From the NCBI RefSeq assembly GCF_039649665.1, contig NZ_JBDJAW010000002.1:1-64000 (forward strand): a stretch of DNA of 64,000 bases, written 5' to 3'. Below the pieces are notes generated by a model, which did not search any database, was not told the origin of the DNA, and worked only from the letters and a program-made list of their open reading frames with translations. Below are positions 50,130 to 59,103 of the stretch, piece after piece. Origin of the DNA: Microbispora sp. ZYX-F-249 (GTDB taxonomy: Bacteria > Actinomycetota > Actinomycetes > Streptosporangiales > Streptosporangiaceae). Each line of letters begins with the position of its first letter. Position 1 is the first letter of the stretch. A program made the position numbers and the translations under genes.

Positions 50130-51125
50130 TCAGACGCGGAACGTCTCGCGGGCCAGGCGGCGTACGCGGTCCTCGTCCACGTTGTGCCCGAGACCGGGCT
50201 GGGTGAGCGGCACGGCGACGACCCCGCCGGACGCCCCGACCGGCGGGAGCACCACCTGCGCGCTGCGCGGCGGCTCGGCCACGTCGCTGGGCAGGGAGCA
50301 GCCGGGCAGGCTGGCGACGGCGACCGTCGCGGCCCGGGCGAGCCCCGCGCCGAGGCCGCCCGCGCAGACGATGTCCCACCCGGCCTCCACCGCGCGGTCG
50401 TGCGCGCGCCGCACGGCGGTGAGCGAGCCGATCTTCGCGGGGCGCAGCAGCAGCGCCCGGCCCGCCTTGACGCTCACCGCCTCGTCGAACTCGGCCACCG
50501 AACTCACCTCGACGGCGACCGCGGCCGACACCCTGTCCTGCAGGTCGGCGCTGGTCAGCAGGTCCTTGAACGGGCGCTCGATCGCCACCACCCCGTACGC
50601 GTCCAGCGCCTCCAGCTGGGCGATCTCGGTGTAGGCGCCGCGCCCGTCCACCGCGATGGCGAGGCCGGGGTAGGCGGCGCGCACGGCGCGCAGCGGCTCC
50701 ACGTCCCAGCCGGGGTGGACGTCCAGCGTCACGTGCCCGTAGCCGGCGCACACGTGCCGGTTCACCCGGGCGACCATGCTCTCCAGCGAGCGGTCCGCCG
50801 TCAGCCTGACGGTCGCGATCAGCGACGTACGGCTGCCGCCGAGCGCGTGGGCGAGCGGGACGCCGTTCATGCGGCCCCACAGATCCCAGCAGGCCATGTC
50901 GCCGGCCGCGCCGCCGGGATTGTCCCCCAGCTCCGAGGGGTGCTCCCAGTCGAGGCCCACGAGCGCGGGCAGGGCCCGCTCCAGCGGGCCGGCCTCGCCG
51001 GGATCGACGGCCTCGCCCCAGCCGACCATGCCGCCGTAGTCCGTGATCTTTACCAGAACGGTCTCCGGACGCCTGCCGTACGGCAGGGTCATCCTGAAGA
51101 CCTCCAGCTCCCGGACACGCGGCAC
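50130..51125 (-). CDS. enolase-superfamily (MLE/OSBS-like) protein with altered active site
   Basis: A 331-aa protein with the muconate-lactonising/OSBS fold: VLVKITDYGGMVGWGEAVDP and DMACWDLWGRMNGVPLAHAL. Metal ligands are conserved or chemically replaced: D in AVDGRGAY, E in AIERPFKDL, E in AVEVSSVAEF. The catalytic lysines are not. The usual KxK after the capping domain reads TLDVHPGWD, and the second-side Lys reads LLLRPAKIGSL, so it is Arg. The C-terminus (GGLGAGLARAATVAVASLPG) matches the OSBS/NAAAR barrel. It probably has a changed reaction or is a pseudoenzyme. GTG 51125 follows AAGGGGATCC. Confidence 0.88.
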   Translation of the reverse strand: MPRVRELEVFRMTLPYGRRPETVLVKITDYGGMVGWGEAVDPGEAGPLERALPALVGLDWEHPSELGDNPGGAAGDMACWDLWGRMNGVPLAHALGGSRTSLIATVRLTADRSLESMVARVNRHVCAGYGHVTLDVHPGWDVEPLRAVRAAYPGLAIAVDGRGAYTEIAQLEALDAYGVVAIERPFKDLLTSADLQDRVSAAVAVEVSSVAEFDEAVSVKAGRALLLRPAKIGSLTAVRRAHDRAVEAGWDIVCAGGLGAGLARAATVAVASLPGCSLPSDVAEPPRSAQVVLPPVGASGGVVAVPLTQPGLGHNVDEDRVRRLARETFRV

Positions 51126-51207
51126 TCGGATCCCCTTAATTCCTTCCCGGGATCCCCGCCCGCGGCCGGACCGGACACGGCGCCTGGCGGAAAATTTCCG
51201 GGATTCC

Positions 51208-52593
51208 CTAGACCTCCATGGTGCCCGCTTCGCGGCGGTGCTCGAAACGGCCGCCGACGAGTCCGGCCGTGCCCGCCATGACGACGAGCAGGCCCAGGCA
51301 CGTCAGATAGACCCACGGCAGGCCACCCCAGGCGGCGAGCAGCGCGCCGGTCAGCGAGACGGCGACGACCGAGAAGACCGACTCGCCGACGCTCAGCGAC
51401 GCGCTGTTGCGGCCCTCCTCCCCCGGCGCCGACAGCTCCAGGACCAGCACCGACAGCGTCGGGAAGACCATGCCGATGCCCAGCCCCGCCACCACCCAGC
51501 CCGCGAACACGACGGGGACGGGCACGGAGGGGATGACGGCGGACGCGGTGACGCAGATCCCGGCGGCGATGAGCGTCGCGCCGAGACGGATGGTCAGCGC
51601 CCGCGCGTGCGGCCTGCGGCCCTGGATCCACGACCCGAGGGACCAGGCGAGCGCCCCGCCGGTGAGCGCGAGACCGGCCTCGGCCGCGTTGAGCCCCCGC
51701 TCCTGCACGAGCATCAGCGGCACGAACACCTCGGCGGCGAAGAACGATCCGGCGGCCAGGCCGCGCAGCGCGACCACGGTGGGCAGACCCCGGGCGGCGC
51801 GCAGCGTCCCCGGGGGCAGCAGCCTCGGCAGCGTCAGCGCGAGCACCGCCAGTCCGGCCACGACCAGGGGGATGCCCGCCCCGGCCGCGCCGCTGCCGTA
51901 CTGCAGCAGGGCCGCGCCGACCGCGGCGCACACGCCCCAGGCGAAGCGGGGCAAAAAGGCGCGGCCCATCGCCTCCCTCGGCTGCCCGCCCGTCGCGGGC
52001 AGGCCGCGCCACATGATCAGCGCGGCGGGGACCGACAGCACCGCGACGCCCAGGAAGATCCAGCGCCAGCTCCAGGTCTCCGCCACGAACCCGGTGACCG
52101 CCGGGCCGACCACGGACGGCAGCACCCAGGCCGCCGCCAGCGCCGAGAACACCCGCGGGTGCATGGCGGAGGGATACGCCTGGGCCACGAGGACGTACAG
52201 CGCCACGTTGAACAGCCCGCCCCCGAGCCCCTGGAGGAACCGGCCGACGAGGAAGACCTCCATGGTGGGCGCGAACCCGGAGACCGCCAGCCCGGCGACG
52301 AACCCCGCCACCCCCGTCCACAGGGCGGGGAACGGCCCCCGCGCGTCGCCCCAGCGTCCGCCGAGCACCGTGGCGATCACGGTGGCGGCCATGCCGCCGC
52401 TGAAGGCGAGGCCGTACAGGTGGTAGCCGTTCAGCTCGCGGCCGATCAGCGGCATCGCGGTGGCCACCGCGAGATACTCGAACGCCACGAGCATCACCAG
52501 GGCCACGATTCCGACGCTCAGGGCCCGGTATCGCTGGCTGAAGACGGCCGGGGCGGTCATCACCGAAGTCATGATACGGACATTACAAATCAC
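51208..52593 (-). CDS. MFS transporter, drug-efflux type
   Basis: A 461-aa protein with about 12 membrane segments. The DHA-like loop GGRWGDARGPFPALWTGV and the motif LGGGLFNVALYVLVAQAYPS are present, as in multidrug MFS exporters. GTG 52593 overlaps the VWA gene's stop by GTGA, favouring that start; ATG 52572 is an alternative. It is at the downstream end of the MoxR-VWA operon. Its link to that system is unknown: it may be a passenger or an export partner. Confidence 0.92.
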   Translation of the reverse strand: MICNVRIMTSVMTAPAVFSQRYRALSVGIVALVMLVAFEYLAVATAMPLIGRELNGYHLYGLAFSGGMAATVIATVLGGRWGDARGPFPALWTGVAGFVAGLAVSGFAPTMEVFLVGRFLQGLGGGLFNVALYVLVAQAYPSAMHPRVFSALAAAWVLPSVVGPAVTGFVAETWSWRWIFLGVAVLSVPAALIMWRGLPATGGQPREAMGRAFLPRFAWGVCAAVGAALLQYGSGAAGAGIPLVVAGLAVLALTLPRLLPPGTLRAARGLPTVVALRGLAAGSFFAAEVFVPLMLVQERGLNAAEAGLALTGGALAWSLGSWIQGRRPHARALTIRLGATLIAAGICVTASAVIPSVPVPVVFAGWVVAGLGIGMVFPTLSVLVLELSAPGEEGRNSASLSVGESVFSVVAVSLTGALLAAWGGLPWVYLTCLGLLVVMAGTAGLVGGRFEHRREAGTMEV

Positions 52594-53726
52594 CGTCCCG
52601 GCAGGGAAATGCGACCTTGGTCGTAGGACCGGCGCTCGATCGCGGCGGCCATGAGGCCGGGAAAGGCGTCCGGTGTGCAGGCGAAGGCCGGCACCCCCAT
52701 CGCGGCCAGCGCCGCCGCGTTGTCGTGGTCGTACTGCGGCGCCCCCTCGTCCGCGAGCGCGAGCAGCACGATCACCTGGACTCCCGCGGCGGTCAGCGCG
52801 CCGATCCGGCGCAGCATCTCCTCCCGCGGCCCGCCCTCGTACAAGTCGCTGACCAGAAGGAATATGGTGTCCGCCGGCCGGGTGATCAGTCGCTGGCAGT
52901 AGGCCACCGCCCGGTTGATGTCGGTGCCGCCGCCGAGCTGGGTGCCGAACAGCACCTCGACGGGATCACGCAGCCGGTCGGTGAGGTCGGCGACGGCCGT
53001 GTCGAACGCCACGAGCGAGGTCTTCAGCGAACGCATCGAGGCGAGCACCGCGGCGAAGACCCCCGCGTACACCACCGAGGCGGCCATCGAGCCGCTCTGG
53101 TCGACGGCCAGCACGACCTCCCGCCGCAGGGCCCGCTGCCCGCGGGCGTACCCGACCAGCCGGGACGGCACGACGGTCTTCCGTTCGGGCAGGTAGTTGC
53201 GCAGGTTGGCCCGGATCGTCCGGTCCCAGTCGACGTCGGCCGCCCTCCTCGGCCGGCGGGTCCTGGCCGAGCGGTCGAGCGCGCCCCCGACGGCCGCCAG
53301 CGTGCGCCGCGTCAGCCGCTCCTCCAGCTCCCGCACGACCGTGCGGACGACCGCTCTCGCGGACTCGCGGGCCCGCTCCGGCATGAGCCGGCCCAGTGAC
53401 AGCAGCGTGCCGACCAGGTGCACGTCGGGCTCGACGGCCTCCAGCATCTCGGGCTCCAGCAGCAGCCGGGTCAGGTCGAGCCGCTCGATGGCGTCCTTCT
53501 GCATGACCCGCACGACGCTGGAGGGGAAGTACTCCCTGATGTCCCCCAGCCATCGGGCCACCCGCGGCGCGGACGCCCCGAGGCCGGCGCCGCGCCGATC
53601 CTGTTCGTCGTCGTAGAGGGCCGCGAGGGCGGCGTCCATCCGGGCGTCCGCTCCTTCGAGCGTCCCCTCCGCCGCACCGCCGAGCACCAGCCGCCAGCGG
53701 CGCAGCCGCTCGTCCTCGCCGTCCAT
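52590..53726 (-). CDS. VWA-domain protein of a MoxR-VWA system
   Basis: A 378-aa protein. The first 190 residues are helical (RMDAALAALYDDEQDR, RVARWLGDIREYFPSSVVRV, VRTVVRELEERLTRRTLAAV). The VWA domain has MIDAS motif VVLAVDQSGSMAASV (DxSxS), the Thr in GGGTDINRAVAYC and the Asp in LLVSDLYEGG. It binds a metal ion and is normally activated by the MoxR AAA+ partner encoded nearby. ATG 53726 overlaps the DUF5682 stop (TGATG). The same order occurs in enteric YehLMPQ-like clusters, where the VWA member is YehP-like. Confidence 0.94.
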   Translation of the reverse strand: MDGEDERLRRWRLVLGGAAEGTLEGADARMDAALAALYDDEQDRRGAGLGASAPRVARWLGDIREYFPSSVVRVMQKDAIERLDLTRLLLEPEMLEAVEPDVHLVGTLLSLGRLMPERARESARAVVRTVVRELEERLTRRTLAAVGGALDRSARTRRPRRAADVDWDRTIRANLRNYLPERKTVVPSRLVGYARGQRALRREVVLAVDQSGSMAASVVYAGVFAAVLASMRSLKTSLVAFDTAVADLTDRLRDPVEVLFGTQLGGGTDINRAVAYCQRLITRPADTIFLLVSDLYEGGPREEMLRRIGALTAAGVQVIVLLALADEGAPQYDHDNAAALAAMGVPAFACTPDAFPGLMAAAIERRSYDQGRISLPGR

Positions 53727-56596
53727 CAGGGCCTCCCGTCCGTCTCGCGCCCCAAGATCTCCCGCACGGTCCGTACGGCTCCCGCCGCCAGCCCGTCGTC
53801 GACCTCCGCCCCCGCCTCGCCGCCCGGTTCCGAGGAGCGGAGCGCAGAGCCCGAGCGGATCCGCCGGCCGATCATCCGCCGCTCCGGCGCCGGGAACGCC
53901 CCGAACGTGCGCCGCAGCAACGGCAGCGTGTCCGCGAAGTCCTGGGCGGACAGGCCGGTGAGCCAGGCGTCCACGGTGGCGAGCAGGCGCGGATCGTGGA
54001 CGAGCAGCAGGCCGCCCCCGGACAGGAAGCCCTCGATCCAGCCCGCCGACCGCGCCGGGGGGTTGCCCGGCGACATCGACCGGGCCATGCGCGCGGCCAC
54101 GTCGTCCTCCAGCGCGTCGGCGTCGAACAGGATCCGCACGACGCGTCCGTCGAGCAGCCCCGGCAGGTCGTCGCGGCGGGCGACCGCGGCCAGCGTCGTG
54201 AGCCACCGCCCGCTCCCCGTCGCCCCGGCCGCTCCCGCCGGCCCGGCCTCGCCCATCAACCCGCTGGCCGCGTGCACCCCGTCGACGAGCGCCGCCATCG
54301 CGCGGGCCGCGTCCTCGTCCAGCCCCGTCAGGGCGGGGGACAGCCCGGCGCAGATCCGGGCCAGCATCGACTCGGTGACGTCCGCGAGGCCCTCGGTGCC
54401 GCGCACGTCGCCGTACCGGCGGGCCCGCACGAGCGCGGGGAGCGCCGCCATGAGGTGGCGCACCTCGCCGTCGAGCACCGCCCTGTCCTCGATCCGCGCC
54501 AGGACGTACGGCAGCGCGCCGGGGAGGTGCGCCGGCAGGCAGCGCTCGACCAGCGCGGTCAGTTCGGGCAGACCGGCGCCGTCCGCGAGGTCGCGGACGC
54601 GGGCCGTCGCCGCAGCCTCGACCGTGATCCCCCACACGGCGGCCTCGATGAGCGCGACGTCGAGCTCCGGCCGCCACTCCAGCGACCAGGACTCCTTGAA
54701 CGTCCCCTTGCTCCGGGCCCGCCGGGGCGTCCCCCAGGGCACGCCGAGCAGGGCGAGCCGGTGCAGCAGCCGGCTGCGGCCGAGGTCGAGCGGCCTGCGC
54801 AGGTCCAGGTCGTGCTCCCCGGTGAGGGTCTCCGGTTTCATGCGCAGGCGCCGTTGCTCGTCACGCAGGTCCCGCCGCAACGGCACCATCGGCGTGGCCT
54901 CCGGCACCCGCCCGAGCCGCTCCCCCACGACCATCCGCCGCTGGACCAGCTCGACCTTCGGCTCGTCGCCGTCGCACAGGACCGCCCTGACCGCCTCGGT
55001 GACCTCCGACAGCCCGGCGAGCGGCCTGCCGCGCAGCGCCGCCAGCCCCTCGGCCAGCCGTACGGCCTCGATGACGTGCGCGGAGGAGACGGGCAGGTCC
55101 TCCTCACGCAGGATCGCGGCGGCCCTAGCGAGCCAGCGCTCCACCGGCCGGTCGGGCGCGGTGAACAGGTGCTCGTACCACCCGGGTGCGGCGACGCCGG
55201 CGCCGTAGCCCGCACCCGCGGCGAGCCGTCCGTGGGTCCACGGCACCCACGTCATCTCGACCCTGACCTTGGGCAGGCCGCGCAGCAGCCGCTCGTCCTC
55301 AGCGGCCGAGGGTGGGCGGCCGGGGCCGTCCGGCACCCCCTCGGGCGCGGCCGCGCCGGGCCCCGGGGCGCGGCGGCTGGGCGCGGGCGGGGTCTGCGCG
55401 GGCAAAGTCTGCGCGGACGGGGTGAGCACGGGCGGGGTCTGCGCGGGCAGGGTCTGCGCGGGCAGGGTAAGCGCGGGCAGGGTAAGCGCGGGCAGGGTAA
55501 GCGCGGGCAGGGTAAGCGCGGGCAGGGTAAGCGCGGGCAGGTGCCAGGCCCCGCAGACCACAGCGATGCGGGCGAAGCCCTCCCGCGCCGCCTTCCGCAG
55601 TGTCCTGCGCATGTACGCCTCGCGCCGGGCCTCGACGCCCTCCGCGACGTGCCCGTCGCGCACGGCTCGCATCGCCTCGGCGATCACGTCGAGCGTCCCG
55701 GCCTCGCCCCGGTGCTCGACCAGGTCCTCCCACCACCGCTCCGGGTCGTCGTACCCCGCCGCGCGGGCCAGTTCGCCGACGGGGTCGCGGCGTACGGGGT
55801 CGGCTTCCAGCGCGAGGGCGTGGGCGGCGGGCAGGTCGCAGAACCGTGCCTCGACGCCCGCCCGGGCCGCATAGGCGAGCGCCTGCCATTCCGGTGAGAA
55901 CTCCGCGAACGGCCAGAACGCGGCCCGCGACGGCTCACCCGGCACGTACGCCAGGAGCGCGACCGGCGGGCGCATGCCAGGGTCGGCGGCGAGCTTCACG
56001 AGGCCGTCGGCCTCGGGCGGGCCCTCCACGAGCACCAGATCGGGCCGGATCCGGTGCAGCTCGTCCCGCACCGCCCTGGCCGATCCCGGCCCATGGTGCC
56101 GCACCCCCAGCACCCACACCTCCGGCCCGCCCCGGTCCTCACCCGCGCCCCCACGACCCCGGCGGGTCTCGTGGTCCCCGTCAGAGGCTGGACCGAGGCC
56201 CGCATCACCCCCCGGGGCACCCGGGCCACCGCCGCTCGCGGTGCCGTCGCGGTCGCCCCCGCCCCCCGAGCCACTCCGGGTTTCCGTGCTCGGCCCGCCG
56301 CGGCGCACCCGGTGCGGGTCGTGGTCGCCCCCACCCCCCGAGCCGCCCCGGCCGCCGCTCCGGGTTTCCGTGCTCGGCCCGCCGCGGCGCATGCGGTGCG
56401 CACCCGGGGGCGCATCCTCGCCCGTCCCACTCGCGCCCGCATCCGCACCCACCCCTGCACCGGCACCCGCATCGACAAGCGGAGCACCCGCACCGGCACC
56501 CGCATCCCCACCCGCACCGGCACCGAGGGGCACGGCGCCGCCGTCTTGTGGCGCGCGCGGGCCGGACGTGGCGCCGGCGGCGATCTCAGCCGGCAT
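53726..56596 (-). CDS. DUF5682-family protein (YehM-like) with long low-complexity N-terminus
   Basis: A 956-aa frame from ATG 56596, which overlaps the AAA+ stop by 11 bases. Residues 1-160 are Gly/Ala/Asp/Arg-rich and include a duplicated RRGGPSTETRSG block. The conserved protein begins near VWVLGVRHHGPGSARAVRDE, with LVLVEGPPEADGLV and later VVCGAWHLPAL. These look like TraB/ChaN-type fold motifs (HHGPGS, VEGP). A LPALT tandem repeat separates the first domain from the large helical C-terminal part. GTG 56113 has GGAGG just upstream, so a version starting at the conserved domain is possible. Its role in the system is not known. Confidence 0.88.
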   Translation of the reverse strand: MPAEIAAGATSGPRAPQDGGAVPLGAGAGGDAGAGAGAPLVDAGAGAGVGADAGASGTGEDAPPGAHRMRRGGPSTETRSGGRGGSGGGGDHDPHRVRRGGPSTETRSGSGGGGDRDGTASGGGPGAPGGDAGLGPASDGDHETRRGRGGAGEDRGGPEVWVLGVRHHGPGSARAVRDELHRIRPDLVLVEGPPEADGLVKLAADPGMRPPVALLAYVPGEPSRAAFWPFAEFSPEWQALAYAARAGVEARFCDLPAAHALALEADPVRRDPVGELARAAGYDDPERWWEDLVEHRGEAGTLDVIAEAMRAVRDGHVAEGVEARREAYMRRTLRKAAREGFARIAVVCGAWHLPALTLPALTLPALTLPALTLPALTLPAQTLPAQTPPVLTPSAQTLPAQTPPAPSRRAPGPGAAAPEGVPDGPGRPPSAAEDERLLRGLPKVRVEMTWVPWTHGRLAAGAGYGAGVAAPGWYEHLFTAPDRPVERWLARAAAILREEDLPVSSAHVIEAVRLAEGLAALRGRPLAGLSEVTEAVRAVLCDGDEPKVELVQRRMVVGERLGRVPEATPMVPLRRDLRDEQRRLRMKPETLTGEHDLDLRRPLDLGRSRLLHRLALLGVPWGTPRRARSKGTFKESWSLEWRPELDVALIEAAVWGITVEAAATARVRDLADGAGLPELTALVERCLPAHLPGALPYVLARIEDRAVLDGEVRHLMAALPALVRARRYGDVRGTEGLADVTESMLARICAGLSPALTGLDEDAARAMAALVDGVHAASGLMGEAGPAGAAGATGSGRWLTTLAAVARRDDLPGLLDGRVVRILFDADALEDDVAARMARSMSPGNPPARSAGWIEGFLSGGGLLLVHDPRLLATVDAWLTGLSAQDFADTLPLLRRTFGAFPAPERRMIGRRIRSGSALRSSEPGGEAGAEVDDGLAAGAVRTVREILGRETDGRP
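55379..55541 (-). repeat. 15-bp tandem repeat (LPALT units) in the DUF5682 gene
   Basis: Five perfect GGGTAAGCGCGGGCA units (plus strand, about 55467-55541) followed by diverged copies back to about 55379. They encode LPALT x5 and then LPAQT, PPVLT, PSAQT. The period keeps the frame. Confidence 0.88.
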
Positions 56597-57653
56597 CGCG
56601 GCAGGCCCGGTAGAAGTCGCGCCAGTCGTCGCGGCCGCGGACGACGGTCTCCAGGTACTCCTGCCACACCACGCGATCGGACACCGGGTCCTGGACGACC
56701 GCCCCGACGATGCCGCCCGCGAGATCGGCCGGGCGCAGCACGCCGTCCCCGAAGTGGGCGGCGAGCACGATCCCGCCGGTGACGACCGAGATCGCCTCCG
56801 CCGTGCTGAGCGTGCCGCTGGGCGACTTGACCTTGGTTCTCCCGTCGGCGGTCACCCCCGCCCGCAGCTCCCGGAAGACCGTCACCACCCGGCGGATCTC
56901 CTCCAGCCCGGTCGCGGTCTCCGGCAGCTCCAGGGAACGGCCGAGCTGCGCCACGCGCCGGGCCACGATGTCGACCTCCTCCTCGGTGGTGGCCGGGACC
57001 GGCAGCACGACGGTGTTGAACCGCCTGCGCAGCGCGCTCGACAGGTCGTTGACCCCGCGGTCGCGGTCGTTGGCGGTGGCGATGACGTTGAAGCCCTTGG
57101 CCGCCTGCACCTCCTCACCCAGCTCCGGGATCGGCAGCGTCTTCTCCGACAACACGGTGATCAGGGCGTCCTGCACGTCGGACGGCATGCGGGTGAGCTC
57201 CTCGACCCGCGCCAGCCGTCCCTCCGCCATCGCACGCATGACCGGGCTCGGCGTCAGCGCCTGACGGGAGGGTCCCTCGGACAACAGCCGCGCGTAGTTC
57301 CACCCGTAACGGACGGCCTCCTCCGCCGTGCCCGCCGTGCCCTGCACGAGCAGGGTCGAGTCACCGCTGATCGCCGCCGCGAGGTGCTCGGACAACCAGG
57401 TCTTGGCCGTGCCCGGCACGCCGAGCAGCAGCAGCGCCCTGTCGGTGGCGAGCGTCGCCACCGCGACCTCGACGATCCTGCGCGGGCCGATGTACTTGGG
57501 CGTGATCTGACCGCCGTCCCCCAGCACGTAGGCCGTCACCGCCCAGGGCGACAGCCGCCAGCCGGGTGGGCGCGGCCGGTCGTCGGTCTTCGCGAGAACG
57601 GCCAGTTCGTCGGCGAACTGGTCTTCCGCGTGCGGACGCAGGACGCTGGTCAT
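56586..57653 (-). CDS. MoxR-type AAA+ ATPase (YehL-like)
   Basis: A 355-aa ATPase. Walker A is LLLLGVPGTAKTWLSEHLAA. The Walker B region reads RLARVEELTRMPSDVQDALI, so the usual hDE is VEE. Sensor/second-motif sequence FNVIATANDRDRGVNDLSSA and the arginine region LRRRFNTVVLPVPATTEEE follow. MoxR proteins are chaperone-like motors for VWA partners. ATG 57653 overlaps the stop of DUF5691 by ATGA. It is probably the motor of the five-gene system. Confidence 0.95.
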   Translation of the reverse strand: MTSVLRPHAEDQFADELAVLAKTDDRPRPPGWRLSPWAVTAYVLGDGGQITPKYIGPRRIVEVAVATLATDRALLLLGVPGTAKTWLSEHLAAAISGDSTLLVQGTAGTAEEAVRYGWNYARLLSEGPSRQALTPSPVMRAMAEGRLARVEELTRMPSDVQDALITVLSEKTLPIPELGEEVQAAKGFNVIATANDRDRGVNDLSSALRRRFNTVVLPVPATTEEEVDIVARRVAQLGRSLELPETATGLEEIRRVVTVFRELRAGVTADGRTKVKSPSGTLSTAEAISVVTGGIVLAAHFGDGVLRPADLAGGIVGAVVQDPVSDRVVWQEYLETVVRGRDDWRDFYRACRDAG

Positions 57654-59002
57654 GCAAGCTCCTCCAGCATGTCGAAGCGGAATCGCAGGATCGCGGCCAG
57701 TTCGGGGACCTCCGCCACCCGCGTGTGCATCGCGGGGTCGAACCGCTCTCCGGCCAGCCGGATCAGCTCGCCGGCGTTCCACGGCTGCGTCCGCGTGGTC
57801 TCGACGATCTTCTGCAGCACGGCCCTCGCCAGCCGGGGCCCCCAAGGTCGCGGCACGCCGCCCAGCATCATGACCATCTGGCCGTCCACGGGATGACCCG
57901 CCACCAGCTCGGCCGCTCGCCGGGACTGCTCCTCCGGAGGGAGCACGGCCAGCAGGTCGGTCAGCGGCTCGGCCTCGAACAGGGCGCGGGCCCACGTCGT
58001 GTCCCGCTGCAGGATGGCCGCCCGGATCCAGCCCATGCGGACCTCCCGCTCCCACGCGCCGATCCCGGCCACGGCGATCTCGTCCGGCCGCATCCCGAGA
58101 TGACCCGGCCAGAACGACAGCGGCGTGTGCGCCACCACCTGCTGCAGCCACCAGCCCCTCGTCTCCATGCCGGCGGGCGGGCGCGCCCTGACGCCGTCGC
58201 GCTCCATCGCGGCGTCACAGGCCGCCGGCGGCTCCGCGCGCAGCCGGGCGCCGTTCCTGGTCACGAACCGGCGCACCCGCGCGGTCATGCGGCGGGCCAG
58301 CCGCGATTCCGGCAGGCGAGTGAGGAGGTCGGCGGCGGCCTGCCGCACCTCGCGGCGCCGGTCGTCGAGCACCGTCTCCAGAAACGGCTCGTCGGCCATG
58401 GCGAGTCCGTCTCCGAGGATCGTCACGAAGACGGCCCGGTCCTCGGGCGTCTCCGCGCCCCAGCCCCGGGCCAGCAGCTCCCTGGCGGCGGTGGGGTCGC
58501 GGCGGCGCAGCGCGGTCAGGAAGGCCCGCCTGTCCCCGCTCGTGCCGAGCTCCCACACCTCGTCCGGGGGGACGTGCGCGGGCTCGGCCAGCAGGTACGC
58601 CCAAGCGGGGTTGAGACCGGCGAGCCAGCGGCCCCGGGCCCCGGTGACCGCCCCCAGGTACGCGCGGATCGACCGGTCCCGCGCGCCGAGGCCGAGCAGC
58701 CCCGGGATCAGCTCGGCCGGGACCCGCACCCGCCGCGCGGCGGCCGTCTCCAGCCACTCGGTGAGCAGTCTGCCCTGCTCACCGCCGAGCATCCGGGCCA
58801 GCCGGGCCGCCGCGGCGCCGGGCACGAGCGGGAGCGTCTCCGCCGCCGCGGGGACCGGCGGGCTGCCTTTGCCCGGCCGCCGCCCCGCGCGCGTCCTCAC
58901 CACCTGCTCGGCCGCCTGCTCCAGCAGGCTCTCCGGCAGGACGCCGCGGCGAGCGGCACCCACCAGCGCGGCGGACACCAGCTCCTCCCACGAAACGGTC
59001 AT
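57650..59002 (-). CDS. DUF5691-family protein
   Basis: A 450-aa helical protein. It starts MTVSWEELVSAALVGAARRG (the family opening) and has repeated helical elements with Arg/Leu/Glu (DRRREVRQAAADLLTRLPES, a HEAT-like unit). PLSFWPGHLGMRPDEIA and the Trp-rich ETRGWWLQQVVAHTP are conserved points. DUF5691 proteins accompany MoxR, VWA and SWIM proteins in actinobacteria. ATG 59002 is preceded by AGGAGGGCC and overlaps the preceding micro-ORF by ATGA. It is likely a scaffold or substrate-binding member. Confidence 0.92.
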   Translation of the reverse strand: MTVSWEELVSAALVGAARRGVLPESLLEQAAEQVVRTRAGRRPGKGSPPVPAAAETLPLVPGAAAARLARMLGGEQGRLLTEWLETAAARRVRVPAELIPGLLGLGARDRSIRAYLGAVTGARGRWLAGLNPAWAYLLAEPAHVPPDEVWELGTSGDRRAFLTALRRRDPTAARELLARGWGAETPEDRAVFVTILGDGLAMADEPFLETVLDDRRREVRQAAADLLTRLPESRLARRMTARVRRFVTRNGARLRAEPPAACDAAMERDGVRARPPAGMETRGWWLQQVVAHTPLSFWPGHLGMRPDEIAVAGIGAWEREVRMGWIRAAILQRDTTWARALFEAEPLTDLLAVLPPEEQSRRAAELVAGHPVDGQMVMMLGGVPRPWGPRLARAVLQKIVETTRTQPWNAGELIRLAGERFDPAMHTRVAEVPELAAILRFRFDMLEELA

Positions 59003-59103
59003 CGGGCGGCCCTCCTCGGCGTGGCGACCGCCTTCGCCCGCTGCCGGACCCCGGGCCCGGCGACGACCGGGCACGGCACGGGCAACGACGGGATCGGTGT
59101 CAT
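58999..59103 (-). CDS. coupled micro-ORF (34 aa) between SWIM-family and DUF5691 genes
   Basis: ATG 59103 overlaps the SWIM-family gene stop (ATGA) and its TGA overlaps the DUF5691 ATG (ATGA). It begins MTPIPSLPVPCPVVAGPG and ends TPRRAAR. The coincidence of both overlaps keeps ribosomes moving across the 97-base gap. No other evidence of function. Confidence 0.35.
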   Translation of the reverse strand: MTPIPSLPVPCPVVAGPGVRQRAKAVATPRRAAR

